This document shows, in pieces, positions 8,753 through 17,622 of a stretch of 64,000 bases of DNA. Source of the DNA: Humibacter albus DSM 18994 (GTDB lineage: Bacteria; Actinomycetota; Actinomycetes; Actinomycetales; Microbacteriaceae). The stretch lies in assembly GCF_000421825.1 (NCBI RefSeq), contig NZ_ATXT01000013.1, positions 62,001 to 126,000 of the forward strand. The letters are read 5' to 3'. Within the stretch, counting starts at the first letter, position 1. Each line of letters begins with the position of its first letter. A model generated the notes under the pieces. That model ran no database searches. It worked only from the letters and a program-made list of their open reading frames with translations, and had not been told where the DNA came from. Position numbers and translations under genes: made by a program.

Positions 8753-11026
8753 ATGGCCAACGACGTCGACGCTCTGGTTTCGCAACTGACACTCGAAGAG
8801 AAGGCCGCGCTCGTCACGGGCGACGGATTCTGGCACACGCGTGCGATCGAGCGGCTGGGCATCCCGGCCATCACGCTCGCCGACGGGCCGCACGGTGTGC
8901 GGCGGCAGCCGCCAGAGCAGGAGAACGGCATCGGCGGCAGCTACCCGGCCACCTGCTTCCCGCCCGCGGTCGGGCTGGCATCCACGTGGGACGCCGACCT
9001 CGTCACCCGCGTCGGCGAGGCGCTCGGCGAGGAGTCCAACGCGCTCGACGTGCAGGTGCTGCTCGGTCCGGGCATCAACATCAAGCGCTCCCCGCTGTGC
9101 GGCCGCAACTTCGAGTACTTCTCCGAGGACCCGCTGATCGCCGGCTCGCTCGGTGCGGCGCTGATCCGCGGCATCCAGTCGCAGGGTGTTGGAACGTCGC
9201 TCAAGCACTACGCCGCCAACAGCCAGGAGACCGATCGCTTCCGGGTGAGCGCCGAGCTGGACGAGCGCACGCTCCGCGAGATCTACCTCGCCGGCTTCGA
9301 ACGCGCGGTGAAGGATGCCTCACCCGCCACGGTCATGGCCGCCTACAACAAGATCAACGGCGTGTACGCCACCGAAGACCACTGGCTGCTCACCGAGGTG
9401 CTGCGCGACGAGTGGGGCTTCGACGGCGTCGTCGTCTCCGACTGGGGTGCGGTGAACGACCGGGATGCCGGAGTCGCCGCGGGCCTCGACCTCGAGATGC
9501 CCGAGTCGCAGGCAGGCCCGGAGGCGATCGTCGCCGCGGTGCGCTCCGGGTCCCTGGACGAGACGGCTCTGGATGCCGCGGTCCGCAACGTGCTGAGGCT
9601 CGTCTTCGATCACGCCCACCTCGTCGCCGACGGCTCGCACGCGCTCAAGGTGCCCGACGACATGGTCAATGCCCACCACGAGCTCGCGAAGGAGGCCGCG
9701 TCGCGAGCGGCGGTGCTGCTGAAGAACGAGGACGACATCCTGCCGCTGAACGCCGGGTCGCGCATCGCGGTGATCGGCGAGTTCGCGCGGAACCCCCGGT
9801 ACCAGGGCGCGGGCAGCTCGCAGATCGAGCCGACCCGACTCGACGACGCGCTCACCGGCATCCGGTCCATGGCGGCGGGAGTCACGTTCGCCCGGGGCTT
9901 CACGCTCGACGGGAGCGCAGATGCTGCCGAGCTGGCGCACGAGGCGGTGGCCGTGGCATCCGACGCGGAGGTCGTCGTCGTGTTCCTCGGGCTCCCGTCG
10001 GCGGCCGAGTCGGAGGGATACGACCGCGAGCGCATCGATTTGCCGGCGAACCAGGTCGCACTGCTGGCGCAGGTCGCACAGGCGAACCCGAACGTCGTGG
10101 TGGTGCTGTCGAACGGCTCGGCAGTGCGCATCTCGGACTGGGAGGGCGGCGCCCGCGCCATTCTCGAAGGCTGGTTGCTCGGCCAGGCGGGCGGTGCGGC
10201 GATCGCGGACATCCTGTTCGGCGTCACGAACCCGTCGGGCCGGCTCGCCGAGACGATCCCGGTGAAGCTCGAGGACAACTCCGCGTTCCTCGACTACCCG
10301 GCACGCGGCGGCCGCCTCGAGTACGGCGATGGCGTGTTCGTCGGCTACCGCTGGTACGACGCGCGCGAGCTGCCGGTCGACTACCCGTTCGGGCACGGCC
10401 TGTCGTACACGACGTTCGAGTACTCGGGCCTGTCGATGAGCGTGGATTCGGAGGATGCCGACCTCGCCGTCCACGTGTCCGTCACCGTCACGAACACCGG
10501 CTCGGTGACCGGGCGTGAGGTGGTGCAGGTGTACGTGGCCGCGCCGAGCGAGCACGTGCGCCGGCCCGCGAAGGAGCTGCGCGGCTTTCGTGTTGTCACG
10601 CTCGAGCCGGGGGAGAGCCAGGAGGTCGACCTCACGCTCGCCTATCGCGACTTCGCCTACTTCCACCCGACGCTGAAGCGGTGGCACGTGGAGAGCGGGC
10701 CGGTGGAGATCCTGGTCGGGGCGAGCTCGCGGGACATCCGCGAGACGGGCAGCGTGGAGTTGCGGGTGCACGAGGCCGTGGCGCCGCTCGACCGCCAGTC
10801 GTCGCTGGCGGAGTGGCTGAGGCATCCGGCCGGCAAGCAAGTGATCGCCGGGCTGGTGCAGCAGGCGGCCGCCGACAACCCGGAGGCCGCGGCCCTGTTC
10901 GAGAGCGAGGAGATGATCGCGATGATGGGCTCGATGCCGCTGCGCAGAATCGGCCGCTTCCCGGGCATCGGGCTCACCGACGACATGGTCGACGGCTTGA
11001 TCGCGCAGGCGAACGCGGCGGGCTAG
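8753..11026 (+). CDS. glycoside hydrolase family 3 beta-glucosidase
   Basis: This protein of 757 residues has the full GH3 layout: the catalytic TIM-barrel (about 20-300), the alpha/beta sandwich (about 325-560) and a fibronectin type III-like domain (about 590-665). The nucleophile is Asp230 in VVSDWGAVNDR; GRNFEYFSEDP and KHYAANSQETDR are family motifs. There is no signal peptide, so it acts on imported oligosaccharides. The C-terminal 90 residues (EWLRHPAGKQVIAG onward) form the helical extension seen in many actinobacterial GH3 enzymes. The ATG at 8753 has AACAAT six bases upstream, compatible with a leaderless start; an ATG at 8723 is the alternative. Substrate specificity cannot be read from the sequence. 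Confidence 0.95.
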   Translation: MANDVDALVSQLTLEEKAALVTGDGFWHTRAIERLGIPAITLADGPHGVRRQPPEQENGIGGSYPATCFPPAVGLASTWDADLVTRVGEALGEESNALDVQVLLGPGINIKRSPLCGRNFEYFSEDPLIAGSLGAALIRGIQSQGVGTSLKHYAANSQETDRFRVSAELDERTLREIYLAGFERAVKDASPATVMAAYNKINGVYATEDHWLLTEVLRDEWGFDGVVVSDWGAVNDRDAGVAAGLDLEMPESQAGPEAIVAAVRSGSLDETALDAAVRNVLRLVFDHAHLVADGSHALKVPDDMVNAHHELAKEAASRAAVLLKNEDDILPLNAGSRIAVIGEFARNPRYQGAGSSQIEPTRLDDALTGIRSMAAGVTFARGFTLDGSADAAELAHEAVAVASDAEVVVVFLGLPSAAESEGYDRERIDLPANQVALLAQVAQANPNVVVVLSNGSAVRISDWEGGARAILEGWLLGQAGGAAIADILFGVTNPSGRLAETIPVKLEDNSAFLDYPARGGRLEYGDGVFVGYRWYDARELPVDYPFGHGLSYTTFEYSGLSMSVDSEDADLAVHVSVTVTNTGSVTGREVVQVYVAAPSEHVRRPAKELRGFRVVTLEPGESQEVDLTLAYRDFAYFHPTLKRWHVESGPVEILVGASSRDIRETGSVELRVHEAVAPLDRQSSLAEWLRHPAGKQVIAGLVQQAAADNPEAAALFESEEMIAMMGSMPLRRIGRFPGIGLTDDMVDGLIAQANAAG

Positions 11027-11066
11027 ACCGCCGGCCGGTCGTCGGCCCCCAAAACCGCCGTCCCGG

Positions 11067-11135
11067 TTCGAAGTCAAAAAGTGCGAAATGAATGACGCGC
11101 CTCTGCATTATTTGACTTCGAAACGGCACTTCGAC
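11067..11135. repeat. palindromic intergenic repeat, copy 1 (left of DUF559 gene)
   Basis: TTCGAAGTCAAA (11067-11078) and TTTGACTTCGAA (11111-11122) are perfect 12-bp inverted arms around a 32-base centre, followed by ACGGCACTTCGACC. A diverged copy in the same orientation lies at 12239-12306, on the other side of the DUF559 gene. Confidence 0.8.
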
Positions 11136-11194
11136 CGGAGTGCCGCTCGTGATCCGGGCGACTCGGCCGACCTGACGGCTCCATCGGCGGCGGC

Positions 11195-12112
11195 TCAGGT
11201 CAGACGTTCGCGGAGAGCCCGGTGAAGCACCCCGATGAACACCGTCGGGTCGCGCAAGTCGTCGTCCGTCACGCGGATCACCCGCCAGCCTGCGTCTTCG
11301 AGCAGTGTGATGCGACGAAGATCCGACCGCCATCGACGTTTACTCTGGCGATGCCCGTCGCCCTCGTATTCGATAGCGATCTTGGCTTTCGGGTAGCTGA
11401 GATCGGGATGCAACGACAAGCCGCCTGCCACCGTCACGGCATACCCGATGACGGGCTCGGGCAGCCTCGCGGCCAAGATCACCAGGCGCAACTGCGATTC
11501 GCGCGGAGAATCGACGCCGGTGCGGATCCGGAGAAGCGCCCACCGGATCGCCACGGCCCCCGGTTGACGACCAAATCGTTCGCCCGCAACCGCGAGCTCC
11601 TGTCGTGTGTTGAGCGGGGGTGTTCTCCTGTTGCCCGGAAGTCTCCGGCCAGAGATGAGATAGTCGCCGGCCGCGACCAGATCTTCTCGAGAGAGCACCG
11701 CCGCGATCTGGCACCACGTTTCCGCCGGTGAGGTGACGAGCACCTCGCCGACCGCATACGGCGTCGCGCTTCGCATCACGTGCCCGATGACTCCCCGTGT
11801 GCGCGGGCGGGTTCCGCCCACCGTCGCGACGTGGATCACCGTCGAGCGCTCGAGCTCGAGCGGGAGCGGGATGCCCAGCAACTGCGCGGCTGTCGGGCCG
11901 CAGAACAGTTGATCACTGCGCAAGCGGGGTGCATACATCCGCACTCGGTCGAAGGCATCGTCAAAGCGGAGGCCGACGCTGCGCACCCCGTGGTACGGCG
12001 CATCCAGGGCGGAAGAGCGCAGCTCGCCCGGCGAGAGTTCGTGGAAGTCACGTTCCGAGACATGGAACGACGTCCCGCGCAGGGTGGGCGGAATTCGGGT
12101 GCGTCGCGGCAT
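11195..12112 (-). CDS. DUF559 (Vsr-like nuclease fold) domain protein
   Basis: This protein of 305 residues has an N-terminal AbiEi-type winged-helix-like region seen in many actinobacterial relatives (RRTRIPPTLRGTSFHVSERD, then ALDAPYHGVRSVGLR and GPTAAQLLGIPLP). A C-terminal DUF559 domain (about 225-300) carries KIAIEYEGDGHR and GWRVIRVTDDDL, resembling PD-(D/E)XK-type nucleases such as Vsr. The ATG at 12112 is preferred because relatives begin at this point; an in-frame ATG at 12202 is possible. The gene is flanked by two homologous palindromic repeats, which suggests mobility or a functional link. The substrate and role are unknown. Confidence 0.85.
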   Translation of the reverse strand: MPRRTRIPPTLRGTSFHVSERDFHELSPGELRSSALDAPYHGVRSVGLRFDDAFDRVRMYAPRLRSDQLFCGPTAAQLLGIPLPLELERSTVIHVATVGGTRPRTRGVIGHVMRSATPYAVGEVLVTSPAETWCQIAAVLSREDLVAAGDYLISGRRLPGNRRTPPLNTRQELAVAGERFGRQPGAVAIRWALLRIRTGVDSPRESQLRLVILAARLPEPVIGYAVTVAGGLSLHPDLSYPKAKIAIEYEGDGHRQSKRRWRSDLRRITLLEDAGWRVIRVTDDDLRDPTVFIGVLHRALRERLT

Positions 12113-12238
12113 GCGAAGAGTGTGGCGTCTCGGGATGCCATCCCGCTCGGCCTCTCCACAGGCCGGCCTCTCGGGCGCCTGCGCTTCGACGCCGTGAGCC
12201 ATCGACGCCTTCGGGTGATCGATCGGCTGTCGATCGGC

Positions 12239-12306
12239 TGAAAGTCAAAGAATGCACGATACCGTCCCACAATTCGCGATTTTTGACCGCGAAACGGCAT
12301 CTCGAC
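12239..12306. repeat. palindromic intergenic repeat, copy 2 (right of DUF559 gene)
   Basis: This segment aligns with the repeat at 11067-11135. It shares GAAAGTCAAA near one end and TTTTTGACCGCGAAACGGCA followed by TCGACC at the other, while the central 30 bases differ. The orientation is the same as copy 1. Confidence 0.75.
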
Positions 12307-12367
12307 CTTGGCCGGGGGGCGACCTGGAAGTGGCGGCTGACCGAAGCGAGCCGGACGCGGGTTCGAC

Positions 12368-12387
12368 GACAAAGGGGTGGCTCGACG
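12368..12387. repeat. 20-bp intergenic word shared with 37432-37451
   Basis: GACAAAGGGGTGGCTCGACG occurs here, 80 bases before the peptide-transporter start, and again identically at 37432-37451. Both are intergenic. Confidence 0.8.
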
Positions 12388-12451
12388 CGAAGCGGGTGAA
12401 GTGAGGCGAACAGGGGGCGATGGTGCCTGCGGCATCCGTCGCGGACGGGTT

Positions 12452-12457
12452 TAGCCT
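12452..12457 (+). promoter_or_regulatory. leaderless -10 element (TAGCCT) of the peptide transporter
   Basis: TAGCCT lies six bases before the ATG at 12464, which supports that start over the in-frame GTG at 12458. Confidence 0.6.
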
Positions 12458-12463
12458 GTGGGC

Positions 12464-13939
12464 ATGAGTGCGGACGCGGGGGCGCCGACCGACACGACGC
12501 GTGACAAGCACGAGAAGACCTTCCTGGGGCAGCCCAGGTCGCTCGCCAACATCTTCGGGGTGGAGATGTGGGAGCGGTTCTCCTTCTACGGCATGCAGGG
12601 CATCCTGCTGCTCTATCTCTATTTCTCGGTGGCCGACGGCGGTCTCGCGATGCCGAAACCCATGGCATCCGGGATCGTGGGCGCGTACGGCGGTGCCGTC
12701 TACCTCTCCACCATCCTGGGCGCGTGGGTCGCCGATCGTCTCGCGGGCTCGGAACGCGTGCTGTTCTACAGCGCGATCGTCATCATGTGCGGTCACCTGT
12801 CGCTGGCGATCCTGCCCGGCTACGCGGGCCTCGGAGTGGGGCTCATCCTCATCGCGGTGGGCTCGGGCGGGCTGAAGGCCAACGCCACGACGGTCGTCGG
12901 CACGCTCTATTCCGACGACGACCCGCGACGGGATGCCGGTTTCTCCGTCTTCTATCTGGGCATCAACCTCGGCGCGTTCTTCGGTCCGCTCCTGACCGGA
13001 CTGCTGCAGTCGACGATCGGCTTCCACTACGGATTCGGGCTCGCCGCACTCGGCATGGCCATCGGCCTGGTGCAGTACTCGTTCGGCCGCAAGCGGCTGC
13101 CGAAGGAAGCCGGCATCGTGCCGAACCCGCTGCCGCGTTCGCGCTACGGGCTCTGGGTCGGGATCGCCTGCGCTGGCGTCGTCGTGATCGTGGCGCTCGT
13201 GCTGGTCGGCGTCATCAGCGCGACCAACCTGTCCCTGGTCGTCATCATCGTGACCATCGCTGCGGCCGTCGCGTACTTCGCGGTCATCCTGAGCAGCAGG
13301 CTGACGGATGTCGAGCGCAGCCGAGTCTTCGCGTTCATCCCGTTGTTCATCGCGAGCGCGGCGTTCTGGTCCCTCTATCAGCAGCAGTTCACCGTGGTGA
13401 CGATCTATTCGGACGAGCGCCTCGATCGCGACCTGTTCGGCTGGGAGTTCCCGATCTCGTGGGTGCAGTCGATCAACCCGATCTTCATCATCATCCTGAG
13501 CGGTGTGTTCGCTGCCATCTGGACGAAGATGGGCGAGCGGCAGCCGTCCACCCCGATGAAGTTCGCGCTCGGCACGGCCGTGATGGGCGTCGCGTTCCTG
13601 TTGTTCCTGCCGTTCGCCGGCGGGGGCGCGAACAGCACTCCCCTGCTGGCGATGGTGGGCATCCTTTTCGTCTTCACCATCGCGGAACTGCTGCTGTCAC
13701 CCGTGGGACTCTCGGTGTCGACCAAGCTGGCGCCGGCACGGTTCCACGCGCAGATGGTGGCGCTGTTCTTCCTCTCGGTCGCCCTCGGCACCGCGTTGAG
13801 CGGGCAGCTCGCCGAGCTCTACTCGACGAAGACGGAGGGCGTCTATTTCGGTGTGCTGGGAGCGATCGCCATCGCGATCGGCATCGTGCTCGGGGCGATG
13901 ACTCCGTGGCTGCGGCGGATCATGCGCGGAGTGCGTTAG
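12464..13939 (+). CDS. proton-dependent oligopeptide transporter (POT/PTR2, MFS)
   Basis: This membrane protein of 491 residues takes up di- and tripeptides with protons. The POT signature EMWERFSFYGMQGILLLYL is at about 25-45 and the second PTR2 motif region (FYLGINLGAFFGPLLTG) at about 160-180; roughly 14 hydrophobic segments can be counted. The length is normal for bacterial DtpT-type carriers. The start is fixed by the TAGCCT element. It appears monocistronic, between the DUF559 module and the convergent DUF2510 gene. Confidence 0.95.
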   Translation: MSADAGAPTDTTRDKHEKTFLGQPRSLANIFGVEMWERFSFYGMQGILLLYLYFSVADGGLAMPKPMASGIVGAYGGAVYLSTILGAWVADRLAGSERVLFYSAIVIMCGHLSLAILPGYAGLGVGLILIAVGSGGLKANATTVVGTLYSDDDPRRDAGFSVFYLGINLGAFFGPLLTGLLQSTIGFHYGFGLAALGMAIGLVQYSFGRKRLPKEAGIVPNPLPRSRYGLWVGIACAGVVVIVALVLVGVISATNLSLVVIIVTIAAAVAYFAVILSSRLTDVERSRVFAFIPLFIASAAFWSLYQQQFTVVTIYSDERLDRDLFGWEFPISWVQSINPIFIIILSGVFAAIWTKMGERQPSTPMKFALGTAVMGVAFLLFLPFAGGGANSTPLLAMVGILFVFTIAELLLSPVGLSVSTKLAPARFHAQMVALFFLSVALGTALSGQLAELYSTKTEGVYFGVLGAIAIAIGIVLGAMTPWLRRIMRGVR

Positions 13940-14056
13940 GCGGCGCCGTCGACGCCCACCGGCATGCCCTCGCTCGCCGACAACGTTCGCAGCGCGTACT
14001 GATCGCCGCGCCCGGTGGATGGACGGGCGCCGAGCGAAGCGCCGCCGGGCAGCCGG

Positions 14057-14944
14057 CTAGAGCCTGGTGAGGAACCAGATGGAGACGCCGGTACCGACCG
14101 CGAGCGCGACACCGCCGGTGACGATGCCGACCAATGCGAAGGTGCGCGGACGACCGCCGAGGTAACCGACGATCCCGAGGCCTATTGCGACGAACGCGGG
14201 CAACCAGGCCGCGAGGCTGAGCCCCGGGATGATGGCGAACACGACGGCGACGATGCCGATGATCATGGCGATCAGGCCGAACTTCGCGCGCGGGTTGCCG
14301 ACCGGCTGCCCTGGGGCGGAGTTGCCGAGCGCCCAGCGGATGCTCGCCGCGTCCGGCGCCGGCGATTGTCCCTGTCCCTGCGTCTGTCCCTGGGTCTGGG
14401 CCGGCGCCCCGCCTTGCCCGAACGGCATCGTGTAGCCGACGGGCGGAGCGGGAGTGGACTGCGGTGCCTCAGGCGTGGCGGACGGCGCTGCCTGCGGTGT
14501 CGCGTACGGCGCACCGTATCCGGGCGCGGCGTACGGTGCCGCAGGGGCGGCATAGAAGGGCTGGGGCGGGTCGTACGAGGTCGACCGTGTGGCATCAGGA
14601 GCCGACTGTTCGGCGACCGCGGGTTGCGGCGCCCCGTACGGGGCCTGCGACGACGAAGAGACGGGCGGCGCACCGATGACCTGGGCGCCATCGCTCGCCG
14701 CGGCCCTGCCGCCGTATGCCGGATCGGAGGCGCTGGGCAACGGCGAGGTGCTTGCGGGACGCATGATGGTGGCATCCTCGATGTCCGATGCCGACGACGG
14801 CACCGACACGGACGCGTCGAACGCGGCAGGGCTCTCGTGGTGCACGACGCGCGAGATGCCGGTCCACTCGGTTCCCGACCAGTAGAGCTCTTCCGCGTCG
14901 TTCCACGGGTTCGGGTACCAGCCCGCGGGGATCTCTGCCGTCAT
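14057..14944 (-). CDS. DUF2510 domain membrane protein
   Basis: This protein of 295 residues begins with a DUF2510 motif (GWYPNPWNDAEELYWSGTEWT). A long Pro/Ala/Gln/Tyr-rich linker follows (about 35-190, with APYGAPQP and GQTQGQGQ runs). The C-terminus holds three hydrophobic segments (about 205-225, 230-250 and 265-290) that form a small DUF4190-like membrane domain. DUF2510 is common in Actinobacteria and its function is not established. The ATG at 14944 has TAGGAT seven bases upstream. It is convergent with the peptide transporter. Confidence 0.85.
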   Translation of the reverse strand: MTAEIPAGWYPNPWNDAEELYWSGTEWTGISRVVHHESPAAFDASVSVPSSASDIEDATIMRPASTSPLPSASDPAYGGRAAASDGAQVIGAPPVSSSSQAPYGAPQPAVAEQSAPDATRSTSYDPPQPFYAAPAAPYAAPGYGAPYATPQAAPSATPEAPQSTPAPPVGYTMPFGQGGAPAQTQGQTQGQGQSPAPDAASIRWALGNSAPGQPVGNPRAKFGLIAMIIGIVAVVFAIIPGLSLAAWLPAFVAIGLGIVGYLGGRPRTFALVGIVTGGVALAVGTGVSIWFLTRL

Positions 14945-14951
14945 GCGAGGA

Positions 14952-14957
14952 ATCCTA
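14952..14957 (-). promoter_or_regulatory. leaderless -10 element (TAGGAT) of the DUF2510 gene
   Basis: TAGGAT on the minus strand ends seven bases before the ATG at 14944. Confidence 0.55.
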
Positions 14958-15115
14958 ACGTCTGTCGTGCCCCGCAGAGGGGACAGGAACGTTCGGAGCC
15001 CGCGCCACCGGACGAACGCGAAGCCGAGCGCTGTACGTTGGTGAGTCCGTGGACGATCCGTCGACGCCGCATCTGCTGCTTCGCCGTCGGACGTGGCATG
15101 CAGAGCGAGGACACC

Positions 15116-16417
15116 ATGAAGATTTCCGTGATCGGATGCGGCTACCTCGGAGCCGTGCACGCCTCGGCGATGGCGAAGCTCGGGCACGACGTGGTCGGCA
15201 TCGATGTCGACGGGGCGAAGGTCGCGCGGCTCTCGGCCGGAGAACCGCCGTTCTTCGAGCCCGGGCTCGCCGAACTGCTGACCGCCTCGATCGCGTCCGG
15301 GCGTCTTAGGTTCACGACCGACCCGGCCGCCGCCGCAGCCGCCGAGGTGCACTTCGTCGCCGTCGGCACACCGCAGACCCGTGACGGCCATGCCGCAGAC
15401 CTGCGCTACGTGAACGCCGCGATCGACTCGCTCTTCCCGCATCTGAGCCCGGGCGACACCGTCGTGGGCAAGAGCACCGTCCCCGTCGGCACGGCCGCGC
15501 AGCTCGCGGAGCGGGTGCGCACCACCGGTGCCCGCCTGGCATGGAACCCGGAGTTCCTGCGCGAGGGCTACGCCGTTCACGACACCATCGAGCCCGACCG
15601 GCTGGTGTACGGCGTCGAGAACGGCGACGAGGCATCCGTCGCGGTGCTCGACACCGTCTTCGCCCACGCGCTCGAGCTCGGCACGCCCCGCATCGTCACC
15701 GACTTCGCCACGGCCGAGCTCGTGAAGGTGTCGGCGAACGCGTTCCTCGCGACCAAGATCTCGTTCATCAACGCCATGTCCGAGATCGCGGAGGCCGCCG
15801 GCGCCGACGTGACGCAGCTCGCGGATGCCATCGGTCACGACGCGCGCATCGGCCGCCGCTTCCTGAGTGCCGGCGTCGGTTTCGGCGGCGGGTGCCTGCC
15901 CAAAGACATCCGCGCCTTCACCGCCCGTGCCGAGGAACTCGGCCGTGGCGAGTCGGTCGCGTTCCTCAAGGAGGTCGACGCGATCAACCTGCGCCGCCGT
16001 CAGCACGTCGTCGAGCTCGCGGTGGACGAGCTCGGCGGATCGGTCGTGGGGCGCAAGATCGCCGTGCTCGGCGTCACATTCAAACCGCACTCCGACGACG
16101 TGCGCGACTCCCCGGCGCTCGACGTGGCCGTGTCGCTCAAGGGACTCGGTGCGAACGTGGTGGCGACCGACCCGAAGGGGATCGAGAACGCGAGGGCACG
16201 GCATCCGCAGCTCGACTACGTGGAGAACCTCGAGGATGCTCTGCGCGGAGCCGATCTCGTGATCCTCGTCACCGAGTGGCCCGAGTACACCGGTCTCGAC
16301 CCGGCGGCGACGTGGGAGTCGGTGGCGGGCGCCGTGATCATCGATGGGCGCAACGCGCTCGATCCCGACGCGTGGACGGCCGCCGGGTGGCGTTACCGCG
16401 GCATGGGGCGTCGCTGA
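15116..16417 (+). CDS. ugd: UDP-glucose 6-dehydrogenase
   Basis: This 433-residue NAD-dependent enzyme oxidises UDP-glucose to UDP-glucuronate for surface polysaccharides. The Rossmann motif GCGYLGAVHAS is at the N-terminus. The catalytic cysteine lies in GFGGGCLPKD, NPEFLREG follows the family pattern, and the C-terminal UDP-binding domain begins near GVTFKPHSDDVRDSP. The length is typical. A ribosome-binding GCGAGG lies five bases before the ATG at 15116. No other polysaccharide gene adjoins it, so the end product is unknown. Confidence 0.95.
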   Translation: MKISVIGCGYLGAVHASAMAKLGHDVVGIDVDGAKVARLSAGEPPFFEPGLAELLTASIASGRLRFTTDPAAAAAAEVHFVAVGTPQTRDGHAADLRYVNAAIDSLFPHLSPGDTVVGKSTVPVGTAAQLAERVRTTGARLAWNPEFLREGYAVHDTIEPDRLVYGVENGDEASVAVLDTVFAHALELGTPRIVTDFATAELVKVSANAFLATKISFINAMSEIAEAAGADVTQLADAIGHDARIGRRFLSAGVGFGGGCLPKDIRAFTARAEELGRGESVAFLKEVDAINLRRRQHVVELAVDELGGSVVGRKIAVLGVTFKPHSDDVRDSPALDVAVSLKGLGANVVATDPKGIENARARHPQLDYVENLEDALRGADLVILVTEWPEYTGLDPAATWESVAGAVIIDGRNALDPDAWTAAGWRYRGMGRR

Positions 16418-16501
16418 CTGGAGGCAGGGCCGTCGGTGCTCTGAGACGGCGTGCGCGTGACAGCACGTGACGAATGGTCGGATGTCTTCGCGTGCAGTCA
16501 A

Positions 16502-16507
16502 TAGGCT
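16502..16507 (+). promoter_or_regulatory. leaderless -10 element (TAGGCT) of the esterase gene
   Basis: TAGGCT lies exactly six bases before the ATG at 16514, and the same hexamer plus GGTGC spacer precedes the lipoate ligase at 36269. Confidence 0.6.
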
Positions 16508-16513
16508 GGTGCG

Positions 16514-17476
16514 ATGTTCACCGATCTGCCCGAACACGAGCTTGTTCAGTACACCAGCGACCAGCGCGACCCCGACGACTTCGACGAGTTCTGGGCCAAG
16601 ACGCTCGACGACGCCCGCTCCTTTCCCCTCGACGTCGTTCTGGCGCCCGTCGAGACCGGCCTGACCACGATCGACACCTTCGATGTGACGTTCCCGGGCT
16701 TCCACGGCCAGCCGATCAAGGCATGGCTGCGCCTGCCGGCCGGTGCGAGTGGCCCGCTGCCCACTGTGGTGCAATACCAGGGCTACGGCGGCGGCCGCGG
16801 ACACGTTCTCGAGAACCTGATGTGGGCATCCGCGGGCTATGCGCACCTGTTCATGGACATCCGCGGCCAGGGTTCGGGCTGGGGTCTCGGTGACACGGCC
16901 GACCCCGAAGGCAGCGGTCCCGCGTTCCCCGGCGTCATGACCCGCGGCATCGAGAGCCCCGACACCTACTACTACCGTCGCGTGTTCACGGATGCCGTGC
17001 GTGCGGTCGAGGCCGCTCGCTCGCTCGACATCGTCGACTCCGGCCGCGTGATCGTGACGGGAGGCAGCCAGGGCGGCGGCATCACCCTCGCGGTGGCCGG
17101 CCTCGTGCCCGACCTTGCCGGGGCGTTCGCGCGCGTGCCGTTCCTCTGCGACTTCCCGCGGGCATCCGTCATCACCGACGCACACCCCTACAAAGAGATC
17201 GGCAGCTACCTGGCCGTGCACCGCGACCGCGTCGCGGCAGTGCACAACGTGCTGAGCTATTTCGACGGGGTCAACTTCTCCAAGCGCGCCAAGGCTCCGC
17301 TGTGGGTGTCGGCCGCGCTGATGGATGCCACCTGCCCGCCTTCCACGGTCTTCGCCGCGTTCAACGCCTACGCCGGCGCCTCGAAGGAGATCAAGGTCTG
17401 GCCCTACAACGGCCACGAGGGCGGCGGTCTCGAAGACGAGCTGTGGTTCCTGCAGGTGGTGCGCGGGCTGCTCTGA
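16514..17476 (+). CDS. acetyl-xylan esterase / cephalosporin-C deacetylase family (CE7)
   Basis: This protein of 320 residues is an alpha/beta hydrolase of the AXE1 family, which removes acetyl groups from xylo-oligosaccharides and related compounds. The nucleophile is Ser185 in GGSQGG; the RGQGSGWG loop after FMDI and the C-terminal histidine in YNGHEGGG are typical. No signal peptide is present, as expected for the intracellular CE7 type. Length and domain content are complete. Together with the two GH3 enzymes it suggests use of acetylated hemicellulose fragments; substrate is inferred. Confidence 0.93.
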   Translation: MFTDLPEHELVQYTSDQRDPDDFDEFWAKTLDDARSFPLDVVLAPVETGLTTIDTFDVTFPGFHGQPIKAWLRLPAGASGPLPTVVQYQGYGGGRGHVLENLMWASAGYAHLFMDIRGQGSGWGLGDTADPEGSGPAFPGVMTRGIESPDTYYYRRVFTDAVRAVEAARSLDIVDSGRVIVTGGSQGGGITLAVAGLVPDLAGAFARVPFLCDFPRASVITDAHPYKEIGSYLAVHRDRVAAVHNVLSYFDGVNFSKRAKAPLWVSAALMDATCPPSTVFAAFNAYAGASKEIKVWPYNGHEGGGLEDELWFLQVVRGLL

Positions 17477-17496
17477 CCGCGGCGGTGTCGGCACCG

Positions 17497-17538
17497 ACGC
17501 TACGGTTCTGGCACCGGCGCTACGGTTCTGGTGCCGGC
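17497..17538. repeat. short GC-rich tandem repeat after the esterase gene
   Basis: Two copies of a 21-base unit containing GCTACGGTTCTGG and CACCGG/TGCCGG stand directly after the stop. The GGCACC and GGTGCC portions can pair, so the element may act as a terminator. Confidence 0.5.
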
Positions 17539-17622
17539 GTCGGCGTCAACCTCTCAGCCCCTTCAGCCGGGCCGAACGATCCGTCAGCGGATCCCTCAGC
17601 GGCTCGGGTACGTTTCACGGCG

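Noticed and set aside
14015-15115. Long N-terminal extension of the UDP-glucose dehydrogenase frame
   Set aside because: The Rossmann motif begins right after the ATG at 15116 with a ribosome-binding site; the upstream part is opposite the DUF2510 gene.
14944-17494. A minus-strand frame of over 1100 residues opposite ugd and the esterase
   Set aside because: Only the 14057-14944 part has a recognisable protein; the rest mirrors two well-supported plus-strand genes.
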